Below are positions 1-6,191 of a DNA stretch of 8,015 nucleotides, in pieces. The position numbers and the translations under genes were made by a program. The stretch is from Armatimonadota bacterium (GTDB lineage: Bacteria > Armatimonadota > Zipacnadia > Zipacnadales > FEN-943), in NCBI GenBank assembly GCA_029777735.1, contig JAKORR010000506.1, positions 1-8,015 of the forward strand, written 5' to 3'. Positions within the stretch are counted from its first letter, which is position 1. Every line of letters starts with the position of its first letter. The notes under the pieces were generated by a model. It was not told the DNA's origin and did not search any database. It worked only from the letters and a program-made list of their open reading frames with translations.

Positions 1-78
1 GTTGGAGCTTGGCTGCTGCACTGGTGTTGCGCTTTCCTGTTGGACATTTTCGTGATCTTCTGGCCGCTGGTTCCCTGA
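1..78 (+). CDS. Possible C-terminal tail of a membrane protein (partial, uncertain)
   Basis: Read from base 1 in frame 1, the sequence encodes 25 residues and then a TGA at 76-78. The peptide is strongly hydrophobic and aromatic (it contains AWLLHWCCAFLLDIFVIFW), as expected of a last transmembrane helix. If real, the gene enters from the left edge and converges on the amidohydrolase gene, which ends at 260. No homology can be judged from so short a piece, and chance open frames of this length are common. A different forward frame (9-215) and a minus-strand frame running from about 189 to the left edge are also open, but both have odd compositions rich in Arg, Gly, Cys or Gln. Between 79 and 259 I see no gene and no convincing terminator. 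There is only a 12-base palindrome, CCGCAGCTGCGG, at 140-151. Confidence 0.22.
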   Translation, partial: VGAWLLHWCCAFLLDIFVIFWPLVP

Positions 79-259
79 GAGTTGCCCCGACCTCCGGCCG
101 TAGAACGTTTCCCCTCGCGAACACCCTCTTGGCCGCGGGCCGCAGCTGCGGGTGCCATCGCAAGTGTTATGGCCGTGGGCAGGCGCCATTCCACACCCGC
201 GGTGCCAGGTGCTAGAGGTGGTAGAAGCTGTCCCGCCGCTCCTGACACGTCCCGCTGAT

Positions 260-1003
260 TCAGTCCCTCATCCCTAAGACTCGTGCCGCGTTGCCAGAGA
301 AGATCAGGTGCTTGGTTTCGTCCGAGATATCGGCCGTCTCGATCTTGGCTATCGTGGCAAGATAGTCGCAGTAGGGCGCATCGCTACCGTAGATCACCCT
401 CTCGGCCCCCAGGCGCTCGACCGCATACTCGATCTGCCCACGGTCAATAACGGACCCCGACACGTCGCTCAGCACGTTGGGAACGTCCTCCACGGCTCGG
501 ATCCCCCAGTCCCAACTGCCGCCCAGGTGGGCCATGACGAGGGAGAGCTCCGGGAATACGCGCCCTAGCTCCGCCACGTCGAGCGGGTCCGACTCATAGG
601 GCAGATTGCCGTTGTACTTATGCCACGCGTGCTGCAGAACCGGCAGCTCCAGTTCAATTGCGCGCTCGGCCACGGGCCACACGCACCGCTGGTTTGCCTT
701 CACCGCGACCCACAGCTTGATCCCAACGGCGCCGCGCGCGTGGCCCTCATCGATCATCGCTAAGGCATCGGGGCCATGCATGGGGTTGATCTTCACAAAG
801 GGCAGGACTACTCCTGTCCAGCACTCGGCCGCCGCGAAGGTCTGATCGTTGAGACGTCGCACTTCGTCACGCGAGGGCACATAGGAGCCTATAGCACTGA
901 TTCCGACGCGGTCCACGCCGCAGCGTTGGGCCTCGGCGACCAGTGCCTCCGCCTCCTCGGGCCCTTGATGGATGTGCACGTGAGCGTGGAAGTCGATGAT
1001 CAT
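260..1003 (-). CDS. Amidohydrolase-2 family metal-dependent hydrolase (TIM barrel)
   Basis: This is a 247-residue cytoplasmic protein of the amidohydrolase-2 family (PF04909), whose members hydrolyse or decarboxylate small cyclic or carboxylic substrates with one divalent metal in a TIM barrel. Visible family marks are the opening IIDFHAHVH with the HxH metal pair (H6, H8), GIKLW around K96, H125 in the LQHAW strand, H159 in MAHLGG, the catalytic-type aspartate D208 in YGSDAP, and the C-terminal GNAARVLG that ends many family members. It has no signal peptide and is somewhat shorter than many members. The ATG at 1003 is well supported: AGGAGGG (1011-1017 on the plus strand as CCCTCCT) lies 7 bases upstream. 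It shares strand with the DUF2344 gene upstream but is separated by 140 bases, so it may have its own promoter. The substrate cannot be deduced; the neighbours give no pathway. Family assignment is firm, function open. Confidence 0.9.
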   Translation of the reverse strand: MIIDFHAHVHIHQGPEEAEALVAEAQRCGVDRVGISAIGSYVPSRDEVRRLNDQTFAAAECWTGVVLPFVKINPMHGPDALAMIDEGHARGAVGIKLWVAVKANQRCVWPVAERAIELELPVLQHAWHKYNGNLPYESDPLDVAELGRVFPELSLVMAHLGGSWDWGIRAVEDVPNVLSDVSGSVIDRGQIEYAVERLGAERVIYGSDAPYCDYLATIAKIETADISDETKHLIFSGNAARVLGMRD

Positions 1004-1010
1004 CCGGTAG

Positions 1011-1017
1011 CCCTCCT
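1011..1017 (-). promoter_or_regulatory. Ribosome binding site of the amidohydrolase gene
   Basis: On the minus strand this reads AGGAGGG, a near-perfect Shine-Dalgarno sequence 7 bases before the ATG at 1003. It fixes the start codon. It also shows that the organism uses Shine-Dalgarno initiation, which matters for judging the apparently leaderless genes elsewhere in the window. Confidence 0.8.
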
Positions 1018-1060
1018 GACTAGATCCTCAGCGTGAGCGGAGTTGGCTGTCTCTGCTGTG

Positions 1061-1080
1061 AGGCGAAATCGTTATCGCCT
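1061..1080. repeat. Short inverted repeat between the DUF2344 and amidohydrolase genes
   Basis: Arms AGGCGA and TCGCCT form a perfect 6-base inverted repeat around an 8-base A/T-richer centre. It lies 64 bases past the DUF2344 stop and 58 bases before the amidohydrolase ATG. No T-run follows on either strand, so it is not a classical intrinsic terminator. It could be an operator, a weak transcript end, or chance. Confidence 0.3.
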
Positions 1081-1143
1081 AGCATACACGGGCTGTTTCC
1101 ATCACCCTCGGCACCTTCCTCGGCCCACGCCCCAAGCACACTG

Positions 1144-1830
1144 TCAGCGTTCGCCTGGCCTTGATAGCAATGCCGTGCGGACCAATCGCGTCCAGCGCAG
1201 GCTGACCGAACGGTCCATCAGCACCTCCAGCGCCCGCAGACAGCGGTCTGGGTTCAGGTAGTTGTCCTGGCTGTGCCCAAGGGTCATGTGGAGCTCCAGA
1301 TGGTCGCCGTCGCCGCCGACAGCCAGGTCGTAGATCCTCGGCCGGATATCGACGACCTTTCCCTCGCCCTCAGAGCAGAGCAACAGGAACTCCTTCGCCG
1401 CCAGAAGCACTGTCACTGCTTCCGTTAGATCCTCGCGGGCAACCGGTGGAGAGGCTGCGACCACCATCGTGTAGTTGGCTCGCTCCAGGGCCTTGAAGGG
1501 CGACGCAGCGCCCTGGGGCAGGCCCCAGGCACGTGTCACCGCTAGCTCGGGCGGCAACTGCTCGTTCATTCGCCGCGCTATCTCCTCCGGTGGCAGGGGT
1601 TGAGTCATCTCGATACCCAGGATCTCGGCCTTGCCTTCGGCGCCGACAGGGAGAGCCTGCCCGAAGTGAAGACGCATGCGGCGGTTGTATCCTTTTGTGT
1701 ACCGTATAGGTAGTCCCGACCGACGCAGCGCACGCTCCATCCCCCGTGCCACATCCAGGTGGGATAAGTACCGGAGCCGTCCTACCTTGCGGTACGTGAC
1801 GAAGATCTCCCAGAAGGCCGGGGCGTTCAC
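1144..1830 (-). CDS. DUF2344 / TIGR03936 radical SAM-linked protein
   Basis: This 228-residue protein belongs to the family encoded next to, or fused with, an uncharacterised radical SAM protein (TIGR03936, DUF2344). Hallmarks seen are KVGRLRYLSHLDVARGMERA (15-34) with the invariant SHLD, ALRRSGLPIRYTKGYN (34-49), LPVGAEGKAEILGIEM (60-75) and KVVDIRPRIYDL (158-169). The start is taken as the GTG at 1830. Its GTGA overlaps the TGA of the radical SAM gene by four bases, and GGAGG (1840-1844 on the plus strand as CCTCC) lies 9 bases upstream. An upstream extension of the open frame to 2106 overlaps the radical SAM gene and is not family-like. Tight coupling implies the two proteins work together, probably in equimolar amounts. 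The biochemical role of the family is not known to me. One oddity: where most relatives read GFNPHP, this one reads GYNRRM. The RNase G and ribosomal protein genes that often follow this pair are absent here. Confidence 0.92.
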   Translation of the reverse strand: MNAPAFWEIFVTYRKVGRLRYLSHLDVARGMERALRRSGLPIRYTKGYNRRMRLHFGQALPVGAEGKAEILGIEMTQPLPPEEIARRMNEQLPPELAVTRAWGLPQGAASPFKALERANYTMVVAASPPVAREDLTEAVTVLLAAKEFLLLCSEGEGKVVDIRPRIYDLAVGGDGDHLELHMTLGHSQDNYLNPDRCLRALEVLMDRSVSLRWTRLVRTALLSRPGER

Positions 1831-3701
1831 TTTGACTTGCCTCCGCACGAGGCCGGTAGCACACCCGAGCAGCCCCTCACCCGGCGCTGATTGCCGCACG
1901 CGTGACAGCTCCCAGCGCGACAGTCCGCTGTCGGTCGACCGCTTAGAGCAAGCTCGCGCTCCCGTAGCAGGAAGTCGCGTGTCACACCCATGTCGATGAC
2001 GTCCCAGGGCAGAGGCGTGGCCGGGTCCAGCTCTCGGCTCGCCCACTCCTCCGCTGTTCTTCCACTCCCATCGAAAGCCTGATGCCAGCGGGGGGCATCG
2101 AACCACTCAGTCCAAGGGTCCAAGTAGCAGCCCAGATCGGCTGCCTTCTCCAAAACGTCGCCTAGGCGACGATCACCACGGGCGAGAACAGCTTCTATAC
2201 AGCTTTGTCCAACATTATGCACTGAGAGCTTAACATACCGTGACTGCAAGAGACTCTGTAGCAGCTCTTGCTTCGCTTCGATTTCTGCCCGCGGGGCCTG
2301 TCCGTTCCATTGAAAGGGTGTATGGGCCTTGGGGTTGAAGATCGCCACAGACACGTTGACCTTAAGGCGTCTCTGTTTGCCACCAAGGGCATCGCAGCCT
2401 GCTCGTACCACCTGGTGCACCAGTTCCGCCAGGGCGTGCAGATCCTCATCGGCCTCTGTGGGCAGGCCTATCATGAAGTAAAGCTTCACTGTGAGCCAGC
2501 CAGCCCGGCAGGCGGCCTCGACAGCCCGCAGCAGGTCCTCCTCGCTGACGTTCTTATTGATGATGTCTCGCAGGCGTTGACTGCCGGCTTCGGGCGCGAA
2601 GGTCATCCCTCCCTTGCGCGTTTCCGCCAGGCGCTGAGCCAGCTCGACGCTCATGGTATCGACGCGCAGGGATGGCAGGCTCAGGCTTACGCCGCGGGGC
2701 GACAGGCGGGCCTGCAGGGTTCCTATCAACTCCTCGATGCGCTGGTAGTCGGGGCAGTTGAGGGCCACCAGCGACAGGCCGTCATAGCCTGTGTTGTCCA
2801 CGAGTTCCTCGGCCTGGTGCAACAGAATCTCGACGCTGCGCTCCCGCACAGGCCGGTAGATCATCCCGGCTTGGCAGAACCGGCACCCACGCGTGCAGCC
2901 CCGGGCAATCTCGATTTGGCCGCGATCGTGGATTGTCTCGACCCATGGCACAGGTGGTGCGGTGGGAAAGGGAACCGCGTCCAGGTTCTCCACGAGCCTG
3001 GCGCTGACCCTCTCGGGTACGCCGGACCTGGGCTGTGGGATGACAAGGTCGCCCACCAGGCGCGGTTCATAGGCATCTGGCCAGTAGACACCCGGCAGCG
3101 AAGCCAGCTCTCGTAGCACCGTCTCGCGGTCTCTTGTGGCCCAGCCCTCGCGCGGGCCGAGGCTTTCTCTCAGGGACAATAAGCGACGCAGCAGGTCCGC
3201 CAGCAATTCCTCTCCGTCGCCCAAGCAGAACAGGTCGATGAAGGAAGCGAGGGGCTCAGGATTCGCAGCTCCGGGCCCGCCGGCGATGACAAGGGGGGCA
3301 CCGGGCTGTCGGTCGGCACTGCGTCGCGGAATGCCCCCCAGCGACAGCATGGTCAGCAACGTGGGATAGGTCAGCTCGTACTGCAGTGTGAAACCCACAA
3401 GATCGCAGTCGCGCAGTGGCGTATGAGATTCGAGCGTTGCGAGTGGCAGGCCGAGCCGCCGCAGTTCCTCTGCCGCATCGGGCCAGGGAGCGTAGCAGCG
3501 CTCGACGCTCACACCCTCTATGAGGCTCGCGGCGTGATACAGGATGAGCGATCCGAGATGGCCCATGCCCACTTGGTAGACGTCCGGGTAACACAGGGCG
3601 AGGCGGATTCGTGCATCGGCTGACGGTCGGCTTACGTTCCATTCGCCGTTAAGGTATCGGGCCGGGCCGCGCACTCCGAGGAGAACATCGTCAGGAAGCA
3701 T
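1827..3701 (-). CDS. Uncharacterised radical SAM protein, TIGR03960 family
   Basis: A 624-residue cytoplasmic enzyme expected to cleave S-adenosylmethionine reductively with a [4Fe-4S] cluster. The N-terminal quarter (about 1-170) contains PARYLNGEWN, YPDVYQVGMGHLG and LVIAGGPGAANPEPLA followed by LGDGEE. This resembles the Rossmann-like cobalamin-binding domain of related enzymes, but I see no DxHxxG cobalamin ligand. The radical SAM core follows, with the cluster motif C269xxxC273xxC276 in IARGCTRGCRFCQAG, then TFAPEAGSQRLRDIINKN (367-384) and KLYFMIGLPTE (406-416). The C-terminus has DCRAGSCHAC (593-602) and two more cysteines, C611 and C619. The next gene is its DUF2344 partner, overlapping by GTGA. 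Start: the ATG at 3701 places PARYLNGEWN near the N-terminus as in relatives and has GGTGG four bases upstream. An in-frame TTG at 3740 would add 13 residues but has no ribosome site and overlaps a promoter-like TTGACA. Substrate unknown. Confidence 0.9.
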   Translation of the reverse strand: MLPDDVLLGVRGPARYLNGEWNVSRPSADARIRLALCYPDVYQVGMGHLGSLILYHAASLIEGVSVERCYAPWPDAAEELRRLGLPLATLESHTPLRDCDLVGFTLQYELTYPTLLTMLSLGGIPRRSADRQPGAPLVIAGGPGAANPEPLASFIDLFCLGDGEELLADLLRRLLSLRESLGPREGWATRDRETVLRELASLPGVYWPDAYEPRLVGDLVIPQPRSGVPERVSARLVENLDAVPFPTAPPVPWVETIHDRGQIEIARGCTRGCRFCQAGMIYRPVRERSVEILLHQAEELVDNTGYDGLSLVALNCPDYQRIEELIGTLQARLSPRGVSLSLPSLRVDTMSVELAQRLAETRKGGMTFAPEAGSQRLRDIINKNVSEEDLLRAVEAACRAGWLTVKLYFMIGLPTEADEDLHALAELVHQVVRAGCDALGGKQRRLKVNVSVAIFNPKAHTPFQWNGQAPRAEIEAKQELLQSLLQSRYVKLSVHNVGQSCIEAVLARGDRRLGDVLEKAADLGCYLDPWTEWFDAPRWHQAFDGSGRTAEEWASRELDPATPLPWDVIDMGVTRDFLLRERELALSGRPTADCRAGSCHACGNQRRVRGCSGVLPASCGGKSK

Positions 3702-3710
3702 GTTACCACC

Positions 3711-3740
3711 ATGGTAGGAATCTGCCGACGAAAGTGTCAA
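3711..3740 (-). promoter_or_regulatory. Candidate promoter of the radical SAM gene
   Basis: On the minus strand TTGACA (3740-3735) is followed after 18 bases by TACCAT (3716-3711), giving six of six and four of six matches to the sigma70 boxes. Transcription would begin around 3704, only about three bases before the ATG at 3701, giving a nearly leaderless message. The GGTGG ribosome-site candidate at 3710-3706 would then not be transcribed, so promoter and ribosome site cannot both be right. Confidence 0.4.
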
Positions 3741-3752
3741 CAGGGCATACCG

Positions 3753-3773
3753 CGGGCGCTTAAGGGCCGCCCG
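3753..3773 (-). terminator. Weak hairpin after the ceramidase-like gene
   Basis: Arms CGGGCG and CGCCCG make a perfect 6-base stem around a 9-base loop, about 33 bases past the stop of the ceramidase-like gene and upstream of the radical SAM promoter candidate. Its position suits a transcript end. No U-tract follows, so it is at best a weak or factor-assisted terminator. Confidence 0.25.
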
Positions 3774-3805
3774 GGTCCGTGGGCACCACGACCTGCGCGG
3801 GGCCC

Positions 3806-5215
3806 CTACCGGAACAGATCTTGCAGCAACTCTACGGCGGCGGCCACGATGAGATCGTGGGCTTCGGGGGCCAGCTTGGCCCAGTAGCGCGTAGCGGCCT
3901 CGTGGCCTCCGCGCTTCGTGGCTTCGGGCGTAGGGATGTAGCCCACGTAGTGCGAGGTGCAGTGGGCGATGTAGGTGGGATAGGTTGGCGACGCCAGCTT
4001 TATCTCCAGGCCTAGTTCGGCGAAGGGCTCTCCCGGCAAGCCAACAACCGCCGTGTTGCCCAAGCGCAGCACCTGCACCTCGTAGTCGAGGGCCCCGGCT
4101 CGCTGCTCCAGCATGTGGACACTAACCACGCTGGCGGCAGCCGTCCATTCCGGGTCCACAGCCAAGTGTGTGTCGTCCGACCAGACGGGCTGCGGCGACC
4201 TGTCCAGCACCGCACGAGCCGCCATCAGCTCGTCGGCGCCGACGTGCCGTAGGGGGATCCGCACGTTGCACACGCGCCAGTCCAGGACCGCGCCGTCGCG
4301 GAACTCCAGCATGTCCACGACTTTCGCAACCGTGGCGGCCATCTCGCGGCCCATGCGTCGGTGATCCTCAATGTAGTCGGGATCAAAAGGCGACCATGGA
4401 TTGATGTTGCCGCACGCGCCGTTGAGTACTAGCACCGCGGCCTCGCCACCACAGGCCTTACACGTCTCATTGGCCAGCGCGCCGGGCCAATCCGCCGACA
4501 CGTCGGGCGCTGGGAAGACGTGCACAGGGTGACAGGTGTAGTTGAGCAGGAGGGCCTCGGGCCGCCCGTCGGCGCCTCGTAGGCAGACCACGCCCAGCTC
4601 GGGGTCAATGGGACCCTCCAAATAACGGATCCAGGTAGGCCCAGCGGGTTCTTCCCAGCACCTGCCGGGCATAGCTACCGTGCCGTCTCTCTTCACAGCG
4701 CGGCGGTTGAAAGCGAAGCGTCCCTCTATGCCGCTTCCCGCGCCGATCTGTACCGGCTCTAGGGCCTCGAGGGCCAGCCCCACAGCCTCTATGGCACGCT
4801 CCACCGCGTAGGCACTGTAGACCTTCTCACTCCCGCGCAGCCACTCGAACTCCGACGGCATGGCCGGGAAGTCGTCGTCCACCATGAAGTAGCCTACGGC
4901 GGGCGCCGAGTGGGTCTGGGTGGCGTGTATCATCACGGCCTCGGGGACCAAGCCGAAGCGCTGAAAGAGCGACTGGCGGATACGCGCCGTGTAATCCGCC
5001 GTGATGATTGTGACGTCGAGCGCGAGGAAGCACAGGCGCCGACCGTCGGAATCAAGCACCAGAGCTCGGGCGCGAAGGGGGTCCAGCACCGAGCGCGCTG
5101 GCCTGTACAGGCCTACGGCCCCCGCTAGGTGCACGCCCAGGTTGGGCGTGATATCAACGCTTGCACTACCAGCCAGAAGAAAACCGTCGGCAGGCGCTTT
5201 CTGTGCCGCAGTCAT
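3806..5215 (-). CDS. Neutral/alkaline ceramidase-fold protein, probably not a true ceramidase
   Basis: This 469-residue protein resembles the N-terminal domain of neutral/alkaline non-lysosomal ceramidases (PF04734), zinc amidases that release fatty acid from ceramide. Visible family marks are GSASVDITP (16-24), the zinc-type THSAP with H102, NYTCHPV with H229, LPGEPF with E397, and SHYVGYIPTPE with Y423 and Y426. These correspond in order to the His, His, Glu and Tyr zinc ligands of characterised ceramidases. The segment LNGACGNINP (264-273) stands where true ceramidases have a GDVSPN-type sequence with the catalytic serine; no serine is present. There is no signal peptide and no C-terminal immunoglobulin-like domain, and the chain is shorter than secreted ceramidases of roughly 650 residues or more. 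A cytoplasmic hydrolase of unknown substrate is therefore likelier. Its ATG at 5215 lacks a strong ribosome site (AGGGGA is 15 bases away). It diverges from the MCE lipid-transport operon. Confidence 0.82.
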   Translation of the reverse strand: MTAAQKAPADGFLLAGSASVDITPNLGVHLAGAVGLYRPARSVLDPLRARALVLDSDGRRLCFLALDVTIITADYTARIRQSLFQRFGLVPEAVMIHATQTHSAPAVGYFMVDDDFPAMPSEFEWLRGSEKVYSAYAVERAIEAVGLALEALEPVQIGAGSGIEGRFAFNRRAVKRDGTVAMPGRCWEEPAGPTWIRYLEGPIDPELGVVCLRGADGRPEALLLNYTCHPVHVFPAPDVSADWPGALANETCKACGGEAAVLVLNGACGNINPWSPFDPDYIEDHRRMGREMAATVAKVVDMLEFRDGAVLDWRVCNVRIPLRHVGADELMAARAVLDRSPQPVWSDDTHLAVDPEWTAAASVVSVHMLEQRAGALDYEVQVLRLGNTAVVGLPGEPFAELGLEIKLASPTYPTYIAHCTSHYVGYIPTPEATKRGGHEAATRYWAKLAPEAHDLIVAAAVELLQDLFR

Positions 5216-5231
5216 TGTCCATCACTGGCGT

Positions 5232-5339
5232 CCCCTGGGGCTCGGGCCGCCGAGAGTGCTGGTTCCGTCTTGCCGCGACGGGTCCTTCGCGGACGCAGTG
5301 AGGACCGATGCCTGCCGGGCGGGGGAAGGGCCCCAGGGG
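5232..5339. repeat. Inverted pair of CCCCTGGGG / CCCCAGGGG in the divergent intergenic region
   Basis: CCCCTGGGG at 5232-5240 and its reverse complement CCCCAGGGG at 5331-5339 lie within the 160-base gap between the ceramidase-like and transporter genes. Each copy is itself nearly palindromic. They could bind a dimeric regulator of both genes, but such G/C blocks arise easily by chance here. Confidence 0.2.
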
Positions 5340-5346
5340 CACAGCT

Positions 5347-5375
5347 TTGACGGTGCCGCGCGGGAGCAGTATAAT
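5347..5375 (+). promoter_or_regulatory. Near-consensus sigma70-type promoter of the MCE transporter operon
   Basis: TTGACG (5347-5352, five of six matches) and TATAAT (5370-5375, six of six) are separated by exactly 17 bases, the optimal spacing. It lies in the divergent gap and points into the transporter operon. The -10 box directly abuts the ATG at 5376. Counting the last T as -7 puts the transcription start at 5382, which is the G of an in-frame GTG. The match quality in GC-rich surroundings makes a chance origin unlikely. Confidence 0.75.
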
Positions 5376-6191
5376 ATGATTGTGCTTGAGCCCCTCGAGA
5401 TTCCCAAGGACCAGCCGGGGAATCCTTGGTTCCCTCTGCCACGAGGGGCGGCCCTGTTTCTCGCTTATCTCGGCCGCCTGGTCTACCTTCATGGATACGT
5501 CCTATCCCTCATTGCTAGGCGGCGCGTCGATCTCAGGTTGTCGGTCTTCCAGATGGCCACGGTGGGCGTCGCTTCGCTGCCCATAGCTACCATCACGGCG
5601 CTGCTGTCGGGTATGGTGATCGGCTACCACTTCGCCGTGCAGGCCGGGCAGTTGGGTGTCAGTGCCTACGCAGGGTGGCTGGTGGCCGAGACCATGTCGA
5701 GGGAGCTAGGGCCGGTGCTGGTGGCTTTCGTAGTGGCGGCGCGCGCGGGCTCGGCCATGACCGCCGAGTTGGGCACCATGAAGGCCACGGAGCAGATTGA
5801 CGCACTACGGGCGTTGGCCACAGACCCGATCGAGTACCTGGTTGTCCCCCGATATCTGGGCGCTGTGTTGATGCTTCCCTTACTGACCTTTGTGGGCGAC
5901 TTTGCCGGCGTGTTGGGTGGGTACGTGATGAGCGTCATCGCCCCCCAGATCAACGCCCGGGTCTACTTCACGGCCATCCCCGCGAATCTGGAGGCATGGA
6001 CGATCATCGCAGGTCTCCTCAAGACCCTGGTCTTCGGTATGGTCATATCGCTGGTGGCTTGCCACGAGGGCCTAAGCTGCCGCCCGGCCTCCGAGGAAGT
6101 TGGGCGCGCCACCACGAGGGCTGTGGTATACTGTATTATGTTAATCTACGCAGCAGACGTTGCACTCACCGCGATACTCTACCCGGGCTAA
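5376..6191 (+). CDS. mlaE: MlaE-like MCE/ABC lipid transporter permease
   Basis: A 271-residue inner-membrane permease of the MlaE/YrbE family (PF02405), the membrane part of MCE ABC transporters that move lipids between the inner and outer membranes. The family core is clear: SRELGPVLVAFVVAARAGSA (108-127), AELGTMKATEQIDALRALA (130-148), DPIEYLVVPRYLG (150-162), and GLSCRP followed by EEVGRATTRAVV (232-251). Hydrophobic spans lie at about 62-85, 161-188, 207-229 and 246-268, preceded by an amphipathic N-terminal helix near 28-48. No STAS domain is present. Two starts compete: ATG at 5376, with GGGAG nine bases upstream, and GTG at 5382, which coincides with the transcription start predicted from the promoter at 5347-5375. 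If the promoter is real, the ATG is not transcribed and the gene is leaderless from GTG. Upstream extension of this frame to 5001 crosses the divergent gene and is spurious. It is the first gene of the operon; its stop overlaps the ATPase start. Confidence 0.93.
   Translation: MIVLEPLEIPKDQPGNPWFPLPRGAALFLAYLGRLVYLHGYVLSLIARRRVDLRLSVFQMATVGVASLPIATITALLSGMVIGYHFAVQAGQLGVSAYAGWLVAETMSRELGPVLVAFVVAARAGSAMTAELGTMKATEQIDALRALATDPIEYLVVPRYLGAVLMLPLLTFVGDFAGVLGGYVMSVIAPQINARVYFTAIPANLEAWTIIAGLLKTLVFGMVISLVACHEGLSCRPASEEVGRATTRAVVYCIMLIYAADVALTAILYPG

Noticed and set aside
140..151. 12-base palindrome CCGCAGCTGCGG.
   Set aside because: No loop, no T-run and no flanking gene that would need it; short G/C palindromes are common in such sequence.
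9..215. A 68-residue plus-strand open frame starting at TTG.
   Set aside because: No ribosome site, Arg/Gly/Cys-rich composition and no recognisable motif; it competes with a hydrophobic frame and a minus-strand frame in the same bases.
1144..2106. A longer 320-residue version of the DUF2344 protein starting at 2106.
   Set aside because: The extra 92 residues overlap the well-supported radical SAM coding frame, look unlike the family, and ignore the GTG start with ribosome site at 1830.
2268..3116. A 282-residue plus-strand open frame.
   Set aside because: It is antisense to the radical SAM core including its CxxxCxxC region; low stop frequency on the opposite strand is expected in GC-rich coding DNA.
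6124..6141. A/T-rich TATACT and TATTAT strings near the end of the permease gene, resembling an internal promoter for the ATPase gene.
   Set aside because: They encode conserved residues VVYCIML of the last membrane helix and have no matching -35 box; the 1-base overlap of the genes explains expression of the ATPase.
5001..6191. A 396-residue version of the permease starting at 5001.
   Set aside because: The first 125 residues are antisense to the ceramidase-like gene and the intergenic promoter, are Arg/Ser-rich and have no MlaE-like character.
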